Shown: one piece after another, positions 37,301 to 49,238 of the stretch
Layout: each line of letters begins with the position of its first letter
Position numbering within the stretch: the first letter of the stretch is position 1
Assembly (NCBI RefSeq): GCF_040115645.1
Contig: NC_089548.1
Coordinates: forward strand, 2,914,001-2,978,000
Direction: 5' to 3'
DNA length: 64,000 bases
Source: Euwallacea fornicatus
Lineage: Eukaryota > Arthropoda > Insecta > Coleoptera > Curculionidae
Notes under the pieces: generated by a model
Told to the model about the DNA's origin: nothing
Database searches by the model: none
Seen by the model: only the letters and a program-made list of their open reading frames with translations
Position numbers and translations under genes: made by a program

Positions 37301-40300
37301 TTTCGATAGTTTTTCGATTGTAGTCGTTTCTCCGAAATTTCAGTTTTTTTCGAATTTCTCCGAAAGTCATTGAAATTTTTCAAATTTTTAAACCTACATA
37401 TTCTTGACCTCTGAATTACGCCACTTTTGCCCGAATTTAACCGACTTTGTATATTATACGGTTAGTGAGATCCCCATAACGTTACGTTCCAAAAGCGAAC
37501 GCCCTGTATATTTAACCTAGTTGGCACATCTCGTATCCACACATATTTTTAAAATGCAGGCCCGTGCACCTCCCCGTTATTCATACAGGGGAGAAGGTCT
37601 CTTTTCCATTCCAAGCCGAGATTCATATCAATATTCGCGAAAATTACGCTTACTTAGGAAGTCTTTATTAGATAATTTCAGGCATATTATGAATAATTTG
37701 TCGCATACAGACATAAAATACCTGTCTTAAATCTCTCGGCAGCTCTTCAACAGGTGAGTTATGCAGACCCAATTTTCCGCAACGATGCCTGCCGCTTAAA
37801 CTGATGCAACACGTTTCCTGTTTCCGATGTCCTGTTCGCGAGTGTCTCCATTACGTCTGCAAAAACTTGTTGAGCTCTTACCACCAAGATGTTAATCAAA
37901 TTTGATAGTGATTCGCCTGTGGATTTCTCATTCATTAATATTTATTTCATATCCTTAAATGGTCTTCTTCCTGTATTGTGATACGGGTATCTTCAAGTTT
38001 CAATCTGAGCCTGCGGTTTGAAACGATCTATTAGGGGGACTATGAACTCCTGGATGTGGGTGAGAAGTCTTATTATTTTTAATTTTTCGAGGTTTTTCAT
38101 CTAAACACATTTCGAAGATATTTCTTTTAACCCGAGCTATTTTCAACCCCTCAAACTCCAAGTCCTATGAAATTTGTATTTAAATTTCAATAACAAATCG
38201 CATTTTTTAAATACTATCTTCCAGAGGAAGTTCTCCAGACGCCTGAAGCCCTCTGGACCTCTTATGATGGCACCCACCTGTTATATGCCACCTTCAACGA
38301 TAGCGAAGTTGGCATCCTGAATTTTCCCTGGTTTCAAACTGGGACAGTACTGACTACAGGAAAAGCCTCGTTAAGGCCTATGTCGTTTCCCTCTTCCAGA
38401 AGCGTTCGATATCCCACAGTAAGCACTCTATATCCTAAAATACCGCGAGAATATTAAGTGAATTTTTCTCTTACTTTCAGCCAGGAACTCCTATTCCACA
38501 AGTCCAACTGTGGGTTTTGGATATGGCCAATGTTTCCGAATTGGAATACCATCAAGTCGTACCTCCCAAAGTATTCGAGGGGCAGTAAGTAGTCTTTTTA
38601 GTTATTCATGTTAACTTTTCGATAAATAATTATTTTGGATTCAGTGATTTTGTTGTTTAATTTCAACGAGTAATCGGGACCCGATAAGAGAGTTGATGTT
38701 CCTTTAAATGGCTATCTGGAGGCGGCCATTAATAACCTTCTTGGGGCGGGGAAAAATAGATGCTCAAACGTAGAAAACCAGTCAAGCAATAAATATAGAG
38801 ACAAATTAATGTTTGTTCATTAGCAAAACTGGTGATTTGAATTTTGTAGTAATTGCTTGAGAATAAACTTAAGGAACTAGATGGTATTATGTGCCCGAAT
38901 GTCGTTTAAATAGACAATGAATAATAGGAAGAACATCTGCACAAACCATTACTAAAATTCACGATCATTCAATTATTTCTCTATGACCCAATTAAACTTC
39001 CATTAACTGATATCAAGCATGATTGCTATGCTGTTTTAACAATAAAATATACGTCTCCAGCACAATTTGCCTTTTTACGAATATAATTAAAGATTAGCCT
39101 AATGATATCATGATTATCATGTCTATCTCATAGTTGATGGAGATTAATACTGTTAAATCAGCTATCAGAGCAACTTTATGACTACTGCCATTTTCATTAC
39201 GTATTAGACAAACTAATTATATAAAAATATATCATTGATAATTTGCAATATTTCCTCGATATTTAGGTTAGTTCTGGTTATTTTGCTTGAGGAATACCAA
39301 GATTGAAAGTATGAATTGTTCAAAACATACAATTTTAGTAAGTGAAAATAGCATCATCTTCATGTTGATCGTTCGCATGGAATCGGCATCCGGCAAAAGG
39401 TTCCTTCTACGCTATATTTCTTACGAGTTCATGCTCTATTATCTTCTATAAGTTTAATTAATATAGTATTTAGTTATATAGTATTTAATTATATAGTTAG
39501 GTGAAAACGACCACACGGGCGATAATTCCAGGAGTATGTTACAGGGTGGCCCTTTGCAAACGAAACACGCACAGTTCTGAACAACTAAGAGAATTTAAGA
39601 AAAAACATTCGAACACTCAAAAAAATTTTTTTTTGGGGAAAACGTTTTGGTCTCGGTGTTTATCCTCAAAATCTTAAATGAAAAAGGTGGTTGAGCGACA
39701 CCTCATTTTGAAGTTAATTCAATGTGCTCTATAACCGCTGAGTTTTAAGTTTTTCCTGTTAACCGAACCAAGATGGCGGCTTTGCAAAGATGCGCAATTT
39801 GAGTCATTTACGTTCAATTATTTTATCTTACTATAGTACTTTTACTTTACAACTACTTTACTGCAGTAAATTGAACGGTACTTTCTTTATATTGGTTTGA
39901 TTACGTTGAAAAAAGAAAATGGAGTAGGTAGATAACAAAAAGAGTTAAGCTAAAAAAGCGGTATTAAATGAGGAAACTGAGGTGCCGGTTTCGGAATGTA
40001 TTTCAAAACCCTCCATTAAGTACAAGAAAGTTAAAGGTGTTATCGGGTATCCAGCGTACGAGCATTCAAACGATAAAAAAACATACAAATTTCATCCATG
40101 CAAAATACATCTAGCGCAAGATCTTGATGAAGATCGTTTTGATAGGCGTTTGCAATGTTATCAAAATTTGTCGGGACAGATCTAAACGATTAGAAGTCCC
40201 TTTTTAATGTATGTTTCTCAGACGAATGCTGTTTCTTGTCGAACGATACTGTGAATCACCACAGCTGACGTTACTGGTCTGATGAGAATCTTACAATTAT

Positions 40301-43300
40301 TCACGAATTTCATGCACAATGTCAGAAAAAATTTAATATTTGGGCAGAAATTTTTGGCCACCTTCTGATGGGCCTATATTTTATACCTGACAATTTGACA
40401 GGAGAAATGTATCTTGAGTTATTGGAAAACGCCATTTAGCCTGCACTAATTGAGATAATTGCAAACGACGACCAATACAAGAAAAAACGTGGTATTTTAG
40501 TAAGAAAGTGCGGCACCTCCTCATGCACTGACCGGTCACGAGCATTTAGATAAAAAATCGATTGGAAGGAGAACCCACGGAGTGGCTTCCGCGTTCTTCA
40601 GACTTAAGTCCATTGGATTTCTTTTTATGAGGCCACTTAAAAGGTAGAACCTACGTCACTGAACCGACAACTTTGGACGACTTGCGGCGGCGAATTACTA
40701 ACAAATGTAATTAAATCACTCCACAGACAGTTTAAAATGTTCGACGGCGGTTTCAACAAAATCTCTTCTATTCTATGTAGGTCAGAGGTGGGTATTTCCA
40801 ATATTTACTTAATTGAGTTGTAGTAACTTCAGTTTTATTTGCAAAACGCGAAACATAATCTCTATTTTTGATCCGAACATTTTTTCTTACCGTAGTAAAA
40901 TGAAACAGGTAAAATGAATTTGGATGTTTATGGAAAGCTGCTATTTTGGTTGTGTTGACAGTAGAGACTTCAAACTCGGGAGTTATAAAGTATATTAAAT
41001 TACCTTTAAAATGAGGTGTCACTCGACTTCCTTTTCCATTTAAGACTTTGGGGACAAACACCCTCCCGCTTAAGAGATTCACGATAGGGAGGTCTGAATT
41101 AGCCCAAAATATTTTTCCCTCAAAAATAAGTTTTACCTATCTCAAGGTTTTTTCGCAAATTCTCTTTGCTGTTCGTAATTGTGCGTGTTTCGTTTTCAAA
41201 CGGCCACACTGTATAATACAGGTATGTAAGGAGACCTTTAAAGTACGCGTGAGATGGTGCAAAACACGACACGCAGCAAAGCGTTTTATAAGGCGCTGGG
41301 GCTTTAAAGGCTCTTAGACACGAATACGATATAGCATTTTTTATTGTTACAGTATCAATGCTACAACTGGTTAACTCTCTTGGGAGTCAAGAAGTGTTGT
41401 GAGTTTGGCAAAGAGCTTAGGCATTCCTCAAATGTCTATGATATTTTTCCTCAGTAACCGGACATGCATAAAACACCGATTGTGATGTATGCGGAGTCGA
41501 ATTTTTTTACCGCACACATGTCGGTGACTACGATCTGGCATCACCAATAAAATTTTTTATTGGTTATACGAACGATTGTATCAGTGGGATTTTCACCCCT
41601 TTTGTGATCAAATTATCCATTTTACTCTCTCTTAAGGGAGAGTAAAGTCGCCACATTAGTCTGTCAAAGGTAAAATCAGCGTTTCACATTATATCTCCTA
41701 TTGTTTCAGAGATTATTACTTAACATCTGCAGGATGGATCGGCCAGAAAAACTCTCAAGTGTCTGTGGTGTGGACAAACAGGGCCCAAAATTTAAGCATT
41801 GTTTCCGCTTGCCTGGCTCCGAACTGGACTTGTATTGAGGTTAGTGTTCAAAACCCTCCTGCAACTCCTTCAACCGTTATAAATTAGCTCGCCAAGATAA
41901 CCGCGGAATTGTTATGCATCAGTTGCAGATGACTCATGAAACCATACTATCCATTTGATCTTTCAGGTAGCATACTGAGTTACATGCATTTCAATTTGAT
42001 CTTGATATTTGACGGACACACTCATTGCGAGACTCTAGCGGCATTATTTAAACAAGAAAATACTCAGCTTCTGCATGTTTGCTGCATTGAAAACATGCAC
42101 AGGTTACACTTGCAGGATAATGTATTCAATTTCTTGAATTTTCATTAAACGTGCAATTTGTACCAGCTAAAGTTGCCAACCGAACTAGAACACCGAAAGT
42201 TCAGAAAATCGTTTTATCGAGGAAATTTGCGTGTGGAAATTAGGATCGGAAGGTACGTGCACGGAAGCAATTCAAACATAAGGGAGTTTTGTTTCAGTTA
42301 AGGGAAATGAACTTCAAAAGGGAATTGTACATATTTACCTCTTAATCTTTAGTCGTAAAAATGTCGATGTTTTGCGAAGCAAAAACTTTATAACGAGAGG
42401 AAAACCTAAAAATACATTTTGGTGTCAGATATTCCAAAATTTGTTAGTGTCCAACCTTTGATATGCATACAATTTTGGTTGCATGTAGCTGGACTAGTTT
42501 AAATAATAATAATAATAATAATAATAATATCAATAAGTTTCAATAGTGTTTACATATGTAGATTTTTATTTCGCTACTCTAGGGTATAATTTAAAGCTGT
42601 GTTTACAAGGGTGGACGCGGCTTTTGTCTTCACTTTGAAATCGAATCGAATATCAGCAGGAATCGAACTTGGATTAGAATAGGAATTCCCCGTCTTCGGG
42701 AAAGTCTTAAATACTAAACCCTCTGGCGGCGCATCATGGGCGTACCCTGGTTGGGGATGCTATCGACACCACGTGCACTGCCCGTCTCATTGGATCGTGG
42801 TGCTGAACCTGATAAGAAGTCCTTCGTCGACGATAATTGCGTCTGCATCATAAGGGCCGACAAAGCTTATCATAAGTAATACCGATGCCGATAAAGTAAC
42901 TCAGTGGAAATTCTCACGCGCCGACGAAAGTATACCATGGGCGTGCCAAAGGGTTACATCATCTCCTGAATAACAACTTAACCCTAACTCTATTTACAAT
43001 CTACCATCTTTCCGATAGAGTCTCGAACTAATCAGAATAAAAAATACAATAAAGAACTAGGTACAGAGTGGTTAATTTGACTACTGGATCCTACATGTAT
43101 GATAATATTTTTTGAAATGTTTATTAATATTTTATTGTAAATTAAATAATATACATACTATGGTAAAAATTATTCTTTGTTTATGGCCTTAAGTGAGGTA
43201 TATTTGTACCAATGGTCGACATGTAACGTGTAGAATCTTCGCCCTTTGAACTTTCCCCTATTAGTGAATAAATGCTCTGTAATTCGTTATAAGGGAATCA

Positions 43301-46300
43301 CACACGTATAAGCTGCTTAACATGATTTCCTATAATAATATTTTTATAATAGACGTATTAGAAGAAATTCCATATGAAGTGCACAATTAGCAGAATTCTG
43401 AAAATATCTTTAAAAGAAGATTTTAAGCGTTACAGTAAATATGGTAATAGAGACCTAAGTAAGTAATTTAAAACCACATAAATCTAAATCCATGAGTTCC
43501 TTAAATACTTCATATATGTTTTAAATAATTTCTGACAAAACCGATTTTCTTGCTTTGCCGTTAATGATTTTCGGCACACTCGGTATTATTTTTCTCATTG
43601 AGAAATTAAGATTAAAAGATTGGAAGTAAAAGGTCTAAATGTAGATTGCGATGGTGTTATCTTTACGCAATTATTACGCTTCTAGTGTTGACTGAGAAAC
43701 TATTAAATGCATCGGATTTGGAAGGTACGATAATGATTTGTATGGCCAAGGCAAATTTGAAACACCTGCGTAATTGGCAGTGTCGCTGTCTGATGGTTAC
43801 TTTTGTTAACGGGTGTTCCTTCGATTAATGAAACACGACAAAGACAATTTGTTTTATGTAAAAATGGACTGTATTAACTATGCACTTATCTCAAAAGAAT
43901 GTAAGAATCTTGGTCTAAGTAAAGAAGAGGGAGAATGCTTATTGGGCGGGTTACACGATATGATTCGGATCACATCCCGACACCGACGTAGCTTTTCACT
44001 CGACAAGACAAAAGGAAGAGCAGAAAAAAGAGCGAAAATTGCTCCGATTATCCCTTAAGTACTAACCCCGAAGAATTCCAACCAGGGGCGCACCACCACC
44101 AAGAACCATTGTAAGCTATGGCTACATCGAATCCCATAATTCGTGGCCATCTGGGGAATATCTATACTAGTCGCTTTTCTGGGAATATTGCGAGTCCAAC
44201 AAATTGACCATCAAAGCAATAGTCCCTATAGAGAAAGCTTCCTTTGACTAGTAGCACATTCCCCAACCAAAACGTACCCTTAGCTTTGGCCTGATGGGCC
44301 ATGTGGTCTGGCACCCAGATGGTATTCTCCGAATAAGTATCGCAGTACATAGGCGTAACTTAAGGGAATAAATGACAGTACACAATAAACCTAACATTAA
44401 CAACAATAAAAAATAAATAGAAACAAAAAAAACTAATAACTTAGAGTCCCTAACAACTTTGATTGTAAGTTTCTTGACATGCTGTTTTAACACGATATTG
44501 AAAAATCAGCCGTTAGTTGCAACTATATTATGGTTCAGAAAAAAATTGTTTTCCTATACCATTACTGTAGTCTTCCGGTATTTTCCTTCCGAACAGGTTC
44601 TGCATATCCTATCGCTCTTAACCTGCTGTTATTATAGGTAGTAGTTATCGCAAATAAGGGTAATCTTCTCAATTATTTAATAGTTAGGACGAATTATCGT
44701 CCAACATTGATTCTATATAAAATTCGAATTATCTTAAGAGGGAGAAATAAAAATCGCGTGTCTACGAGCTACTAACCCACGTACGAATTTGATTATCACA
44801 CATGGCTAGGAAACACATACAAACGAGGCTACGAAGCAGGCACGCAAACTAATTATTACTTTCAGTCCCAGTTGTAAATAATCTTTGTCATTTAACTCAT
44901 TTTGCACTTCAAAACTCGTATGCGACTACATTTCTTAATCAAGATTACTATATTATGGAATATATTAAACGCTTGAGCTGATATATTATTATTAACTTTT
45001 AGAGTCACACGGAGCGAGCCCTGGAGAGAGCATGGCTAGAGGCACAAGAACATCCCATATTTTCTCCTGATGGTGATAGCTTTTTAATGCTAGCTCACGT
45101 TCAAGAAGGAAGCAGAGAAACCTACACCCATATTAAACACATAACAGTGACTCAGCAACATATCGCTGTGCTCAGCCACGGACCGCATGAAGTTAGTAAA
45201 ATTTTGGCCTGGGATACCACAAGTCATCTAATGTAAGTGGGCTTTATCGTTTAGTAATTTTAGATATTTGGTTTCACTGAAATATAATGAAGATATTGAT
45301 TAGGAGTTTAATCGAAAATTAATTACAGGATGGTAAAGTAGAGAAAATAATTTTAAATTAATATTAGAACGATCACGGTTACGAATTTTATAATACCGAG
45401 ATTACTAACACTCCAACCGCAGCTTGCAAGTCTTCTTAAGTTTCATCTAAGTTTATTCACCAGAATTTCCCTGAGTTAAGAATATTAGTAGTCTTAGATA
45501 TCTAATGTCTCGTTTTGTAACTACATATTTATTAACTTGATGGTAATTAAGAAGAGTTATCTCCGTTCCCATATACCATTGTTTCGTTTCTGGTATTTGG
45601 TCAACTCGCTTAGAAAAGACCGAAAATTACAATTTCTCTAATTCCTCTAAACATGTAAAAGTTAAAATGATTTTATTCAAAAACTCAGTCAGGGAAGTGA
45701 ATGGTGAAAATATCGACCACCAACATTCATGAACAAACATGAGTTGTTTCTACTGAACTAATTCGTAATAGGACGCGCGTTATATAGGCGTGTGTTATGA
45801 TGTGCCTTATATCTAACATGAGGTTAATCCAGTTCAAAGATTGCATGAAATTCCTAGAAGATTTATCTAAAATAATTTATGACGAGACGTTAAATTAGTA
45901 TTTAGAGATTAAGTCTTATTTTCTGATAATATTTAGTTCATTCACCACTATCTTTAAGGTTTCTGTATACGTATTGTCATCGAACTAATTATATTTTAGA
46001 TGGTATTTGGCGACAGAACAACATAAGCCTGGTCAAAAACACCTGTACGTTTCTCAAGACCCTACGACTGATGATCCTCGTCGTTTGGAGTCGTCCTGTA
46101 TCACGTGTGATCTAGGAGACGTCCTATGGAGCAGTAGATATCTTTATGGAAATTGTAGTCATTTTAATGCTGTGGTAAGTTCACTGTAAACATCCTAAAT
46201 TGAGATCTCAACGATCGAATATACTCAGTGCCATTAGAAGTGTTACACCCAGTAGGAATAATTTTTTGGAATTAATGTTTTGGCAACAAAACGACTATAC

Positions 46301-48992
46301 AGGGCGTTTTAGAATAGTACGTCATAAATTTAAGGGGCGATTCTATGAGTGATTTTGAGGAAAAAAGTTTATATGAACCCAGGTCCGTTTTCGCTCTCTG
46401 TCTGAAATACAAGATGATAAAAAAATTTAATGCAGGTCCGGACTTAAAAAAAATATATTATTGCAGATTTTAATCAAACTTGGGGGGCGCGAGTTAGGTG
46501 TAGAAACACATCTTTTAAAAGAAAAATGAATATTTAAATGCAAGCAGTGGCGCCCCCAAGGCCATGACCCTGATTATTTTTTGTGAAAAATATGTCACAC
46601 CGCTGCATTTTCAAAAAATCAAAATCGTTTTAATGAAATTGTCCCTTCCTTAATATTTCCAAATTCCCTCCCTCCGAAATATTACAGCCCAAGCAAGTTA
46701 TTGGAACGGTCGCATTGTGTGAATAGTACTAAATGCCAACAAGAGAGTTTTTATATAGAATAAAAACTGCAAAAAAGTCGGTTTACTTTGTTCAAATTTC
46801 TGTCTCAATATCCAGTTGAAAACGATCGAGGATTGGTGGAATGAAACTCATTTAAACTTTGTAACGAGAAGTAACTAAGACGAAACAGGGTCGATCTAGA
46901 GCAGATGCCGACTTGAGGAATTGAAACCCGTCTAGAATTTAAGGTATTAGGAACGACACTTTGCTAGTTTTCGAAATTTGACCTGAAACCTCGAGAACGT
47001 TAAATTGGGTCAACTTTAGAAACTGCGGTTCTGCAAATTGTTGCACTGCACTTGGTTTTATAGAACTGAGAAATTGCTTAATATACCAATTAATAAATGA
47101 ACAAGCATTAGAAAGGGCATCAATATGATTTGATTCATTTTAAATTTATATTGCCTCGTTTAACTTTGAACAATTAAAGTGAGAATTTTCTGGTGGCTAA
47201 AGGGATTTCATTTCGTAACTAGTTACTATTGTGATCAAGAAATAAGATTTAAGGTTGCAAAACCGGGCCATAATTTAGTTGACCATCGACGTTTTCTTAA
47301 ATTGCAATTTTGCAGGAATGTCGCAGACAGTGCTGCCAACAACCTACAAAAAATTAATTTCAGGGTTTTATACCACCCGCGAAGTTTAAATAAAAAAATT
47401 ACCTTATTTTTTTAACACAATAGTATGTTATTAATTATAGTATAATTAATAGTATATATAGCCACCTTAATTGAATAGAATCAAATGTACGCCATTTTCT
47501 ATATATTTTAATCAAATCGATTAGGACATTTTATTTTATGTACCTCGTGACTTATTATAGACTCTCGCGCCTCTTGTTCTGTAACATCTAACTCGTTACA
47601 AAAAATAATGTGCTTCCAAATTGGTTACATAAGTAACTACTGAATACATTCGAAGCGAAAACCGTCTATTCCCACACCACATTCACCTATCATTTCCTTC
47701 TAGATCAGTCCACAAAATGGTACGTACCATGCACCATTTTATGTCCTCCAATGTGAAGGACCGGGTCTTCCACTAGCCGGTATACACAATTCAACCAGTC
47801 ACAAACTCTTGAAGATATTATATGACACTAGGATCACCCAAGGGGCATTTTTGCAGGATCTTGCAATGCCTAAGAAGAGGTCCTTTGAGGTATGTACAAA
47901 AAACCTCATTTAATTCATTTTATGCTTTTTTATCATTTTTTTAGATTCCACTACCGCAAGGCAATTTAGCTCAGGTTCAGTTACTATTGCCCCCCTCGTG
48001 GAGGGAAGAATTGCGAGATGCAGCATATCCTGTAGTTGTCGAAGTGTAAGTTGATGATCATGTTCATAATGAGCACGAGCAACTCAAATATGACCATATC
48101 AAGTTAAACCTCCTCATGTCTGAAAATTGCAGAAATGGTAGACCAGGTAGTAAAGCAGTAACCGAGGAATTCCTAATAGATTGGGCCACTTTTATGTCGA
48201 GCCATTGTGATGTAGTTTATGTTAAATTAGACGTAAGGGGGGCCAGGGGACAGACAAATAGAGCCTTATATCACCAGCTTGGAGGCGTGGAGGTAAAAAA
48301 TTTCAAAAAAATAATCAACAGTCGCTAACGTGTTTGGGAATCTAGGTAGAAGATCAGCTTTCAGTAATAGATTACCTTTTGAATAAAGACCACAAGTACC
48401 ATAAGTACTTAGACCAATCGAGGATAGGGATATGGGGATGGGGATATGGTGGCTACGTCACAACGATGGTTTTAGGCATGGGTAATCAGCAGAAAGTTTT
48501 CAAGTGTGGAGTTGCAGTGAATCCCATAACTGACTGGTTGTATTATAGTATGTACTAAAAAAAAAAAAAATTTCGGAAAATGTAGGTAAAAAAATTCGCA
48601 GACTCCGCCTTCACGGAAAAAATCCTCGGCTTTCCCGCAGAAAATTATAAAGGTTATGTTGAAGCTGATGCTACTCAGACGGCGAAAAACATACCTCGGA
48701 AAGCTTTCTTCCTTCTTCATGGAATGGCCGATCTTACTGCCCCTTATCAACATAGCATTCTACTTTCTAGGGCTCTAGCGGAAAATGGGGTATTGTTTAA
48801 ATATCAGGTAATATTATCACACAGCAACAAATATCAATTTTATGTCCTTTAATTTCACAGAGTTACCCTGACGAAGGTCACGAATTATCCGGAGTACTGG
48901 AACACGTTTATAGTTCGATGCAGAACTTCTTCGAAGAGTGCCTTAAGCTCGATACTGAAGAGCGCGAACCTCTCGAAACTGAGGACACCTGA
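28374..48992 (+). CDS. Dpp10: inactive dipeptidyl-peptidase IV family protein, DPP10-like (17 coding exons)
   Basis: Type II membrane protein of the S9B prolyl-peptidase family, 880 residues. Exons: 28374-28541, 29583-29753, 29808-29948, 30014-30088, 31157-31209, 36935-37149, 38225-38418, 38481-38584, 41710-41839, 45003-45232, 46000-46174, 47704-47889, 47945-48045, 48133-48292, 48346-48547, 48602-48807, 48861-48992. All borders are GT-AG and phases agree. Order: cytoplasmic tail to about residue 70, membrane helix about 71-92, beta-propeller, alpha/beta hydrolase domain from about 640. The Glu pair of the substrate-binding loop is kept (WLYQEEV, 275-276). The nucleophile elbow reads GWGYGG: Gly734 replaces Ser, while Asp812 (HGMAD) and His844 (PDEGH) remain. 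Cys pairs (SCITC, NCSHF) and several N-x-S/T sites fit an extracellular domain. Mammalian DPP10 and DPP6 also lack the Ser and modulate Kv4 channels; that role here is inferred. The gene symbol is by class, not proven orthology. Confidence 0.93.
28982..29240 (-). pseudogene. Tc1-like transposase C-terminal fragment in intron 1 of the Dpp10-like gene
   Basis: The minus strand reads ADN, then a helix, TNLE-stop-PAKLPDLKPVDNLQNLI, then NALQTPNKFTQEARERL. This is a degenerate version of the Tc1 segment from the second catalytic Asp through WPAxSPDLNPIENLW to the C-terminal helices. At least two stops interrupt it. CTACAGTCAGCGTGCGG at about 29,486 could be one transposon tip; no partner end was identified. 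Confidence 0.55.
30717..30885. repeat. GC-rich intronic patch, possible repeat fragment
   Basis: A GC-rich stretch in intron 4 of the Dpp10-like gene stands out from its AT-rich surroundings. It includes the self-complementary words ACCCGGTC and GACCGGGT, about 20 bases apart. It is open on the plus strand (to 30,898) but the translation resembles no family I know. It may be a retroelement or SINE fragment. Confidence 0.3.
31445..31479. repeat. strong 35-base hairpin in intron 5
   Basis: AGAGATA-C-CCCTCCTT, loop ATG, then AAGGAGGG-A-TATCTCT. This gives a 16-base-pair stem with a single mismatch and a three-base loop, in AT-rich intronic DNA 240 bases downstream of exon 5. It could be the centre of a palindromic transposon or an RNA structure in the pre-mRNA. 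Confidence 0.7.
32605..33669. mobile_element. non-autonomous DNA transposon with about 350-base inverted repeats
   Basis: The left end CAGTGTGACCCATTTG and the right end (reverse complement CAGTGTGATCCATTTG) are flanked by TA at 32,603-32,604 and 33,670-33,671. The inverted similarity runs about 350 bases inward, to roughly 32,950 on the left and 33,320 on the right. It includes long exact blocks such as CTGTACAAAATTTTATCGAA. The roughly 370-base centre keeps a piece of a transposase N-terminus on the minus strand. It lies in intron 5 of the Dpp10-like gene. The structure fits an internally deleted copy of a long-TIR Tc3-like (DUF4817-type) element. Confidence 0.85.
33055..33218 (-). pseudogene. 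N-terminal remnant of a DUF4817-type transposase
   Basis: From ATG 33,218 the minus strand reads MENLEKREKTEIVRLVGDN, then RSSAEAAAE, the first helices of the helix-turn-helix domain. After a one-base shift it continues FNIRHPDRPASRSTVQCINH, which matches the usual pattern of this domain. No catalytic domain follows. It shows which transposase family gave rise to the long-inverted-repeat element around it. Confidence 0.6.
34971..35492. mobile_element. MITE of about 522 bp in intron 5
   Basis: The left end CGGGGTGTTCCGGAA and the right end CTTCCGGGACACCCTG are inverted repeats with about 14 of 17 matches, flanked by TA on both sides (34,969-34,970; 35,493-35,494). The interior encodes nothing recognisable; the 94-codon minus frame inside looks random. 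TA duplication and the GGGTGT-type tip suggest a Tc1/mariner-related MITE. Confidence 0.6.
37430..37508. repeat. transposon-end motif, copy 2
   Basis: Carries CCCGAATTTAACCGACTTTGTAT, then CGAACGCCCTGTA, the same two blocks as at 5861-5911. It sits in intron 6 of the Dpp10-like gene, 280 bases after exon 6. Only this end of the repeat is seen. Confidence 0.4.
39541..41212 (+). mobile_element. long-TIR Tc3-like transposon, 1672 bp
   Basis: The left tip ACAGGGTGGCCCTTTGC pairs with the right tip (reverse complement ACAGTGTGGCCGTTTGA). The similarity extends inward for about 200 bases on each side (to about 39,720 and from about 41,000), including ACGAAACACGCAC and GACACCTCATTTT. The interior carries a decayed plus-strand transposase. 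It is in intron 8 of the Dpp10-like gene. The target duplication is not clear. Confidence 0.8.
39982..40800 (+). pseudogene. Tc3-like (DUF4817-type) transposase, multiply broken
   Basis: The recognisable order is KTYKFHPCKIHLAQDLDEDR (linker before the DDE domain), RYWSDENLTIIHEFHAQ, FNIWAEIFGHLLMGLYFI, and DNLTGEMYLELLE. Then, after frame changes, come PRSSDLSPLDFFL-stop-GHLKGRTY and TTLDDLRRRITNKCN at the C-terminus. These match Tc3-like insect transposases. At least four stops and several frameshifts separate the blocks, so it is not functional. Confidence 0.75.
42502..42529 (+). repeat. AAT trinucleotide microsatellite
   Basis: About nine uninterrupted AAT units in intron 9 of the Dpp10-like gene. 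Confidence 0.9.
42700..42990. repeat. GC-rich intronic patch
   Basis: Within the AT-rich 3.2 kb intron 9 this stretch is GC-richer and contains CpG words, but no open frame of note and no recognised similarity. It may be an old transposon or SINE fragment. Confidence 0.25.
43000..45002. other. intron 9, remainder
   Basis: No exon was needed here: exon 9 ends in phase 0 at 41,839 and joins exon 10 at 45,003 in frame. A plus frame at 43,813-44,058 has a protein-like composition (LSKEEGECLLGGLHDMIR, then a basic tail), but it starts on a non-ATG codon, has no splice context and I do not recognise it. Confidence 0.4.
46302..46450. repeat. transposon terminus in intron 11
   Basis: TATACAGGGCGTTTTAGAAT followed by a stretch typical of an insect DNA-transposon tip. 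TATACAGGG is the reverse complement of the CCCTGTATA tips seen elsewhere in the window. No opposite end was found, so only one terminus is called. Confidence 0.35.
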
Positions 48993-49232
48993 AATTGGCT
49001 TAAACACCTTTTGCCCTATCACAGTCACGTGACGGCTTTTAGAAGACTTTTCAATAGGAGTGAAGGGATTTAATGCTCTAAAAGCCGAGCGCCTTTAAAG
49101 CGCGCTAAGGACTGCGAGGGGTAGTGAAGTTGGTTCATGAAGTTGAGTCATGAAGGAAGTATTAGGCTAATCCGTTAATTGGTATTGAGCATTTTTTAGA
49201 GGAGTATTTATCAGGGATTTCATGTGATTTGG

Positions 49233-49238
49233 AATAAA
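49233..49238 (+). terminator. candidate polyadenylation signal of the Dpp10-like gene
   Basis: AATAAA lies 241 bases after the stop codon and is followed by a T-rich stretch. A second AATAAA near 50,577, followed by a T run, is an alternative for a longer 3' UTR. The choice cannot be made from sequence alone. Confidence 0.4.

Noticed and set aside
43813..44058. Plus-strand frame within intron 9 of the Dpp10-like gene
   Set aside because: Protein-like in part, but it has no ATG or splice sites, is not needed for the gene, whose flanking exons join in frame, and I do not recognise it.
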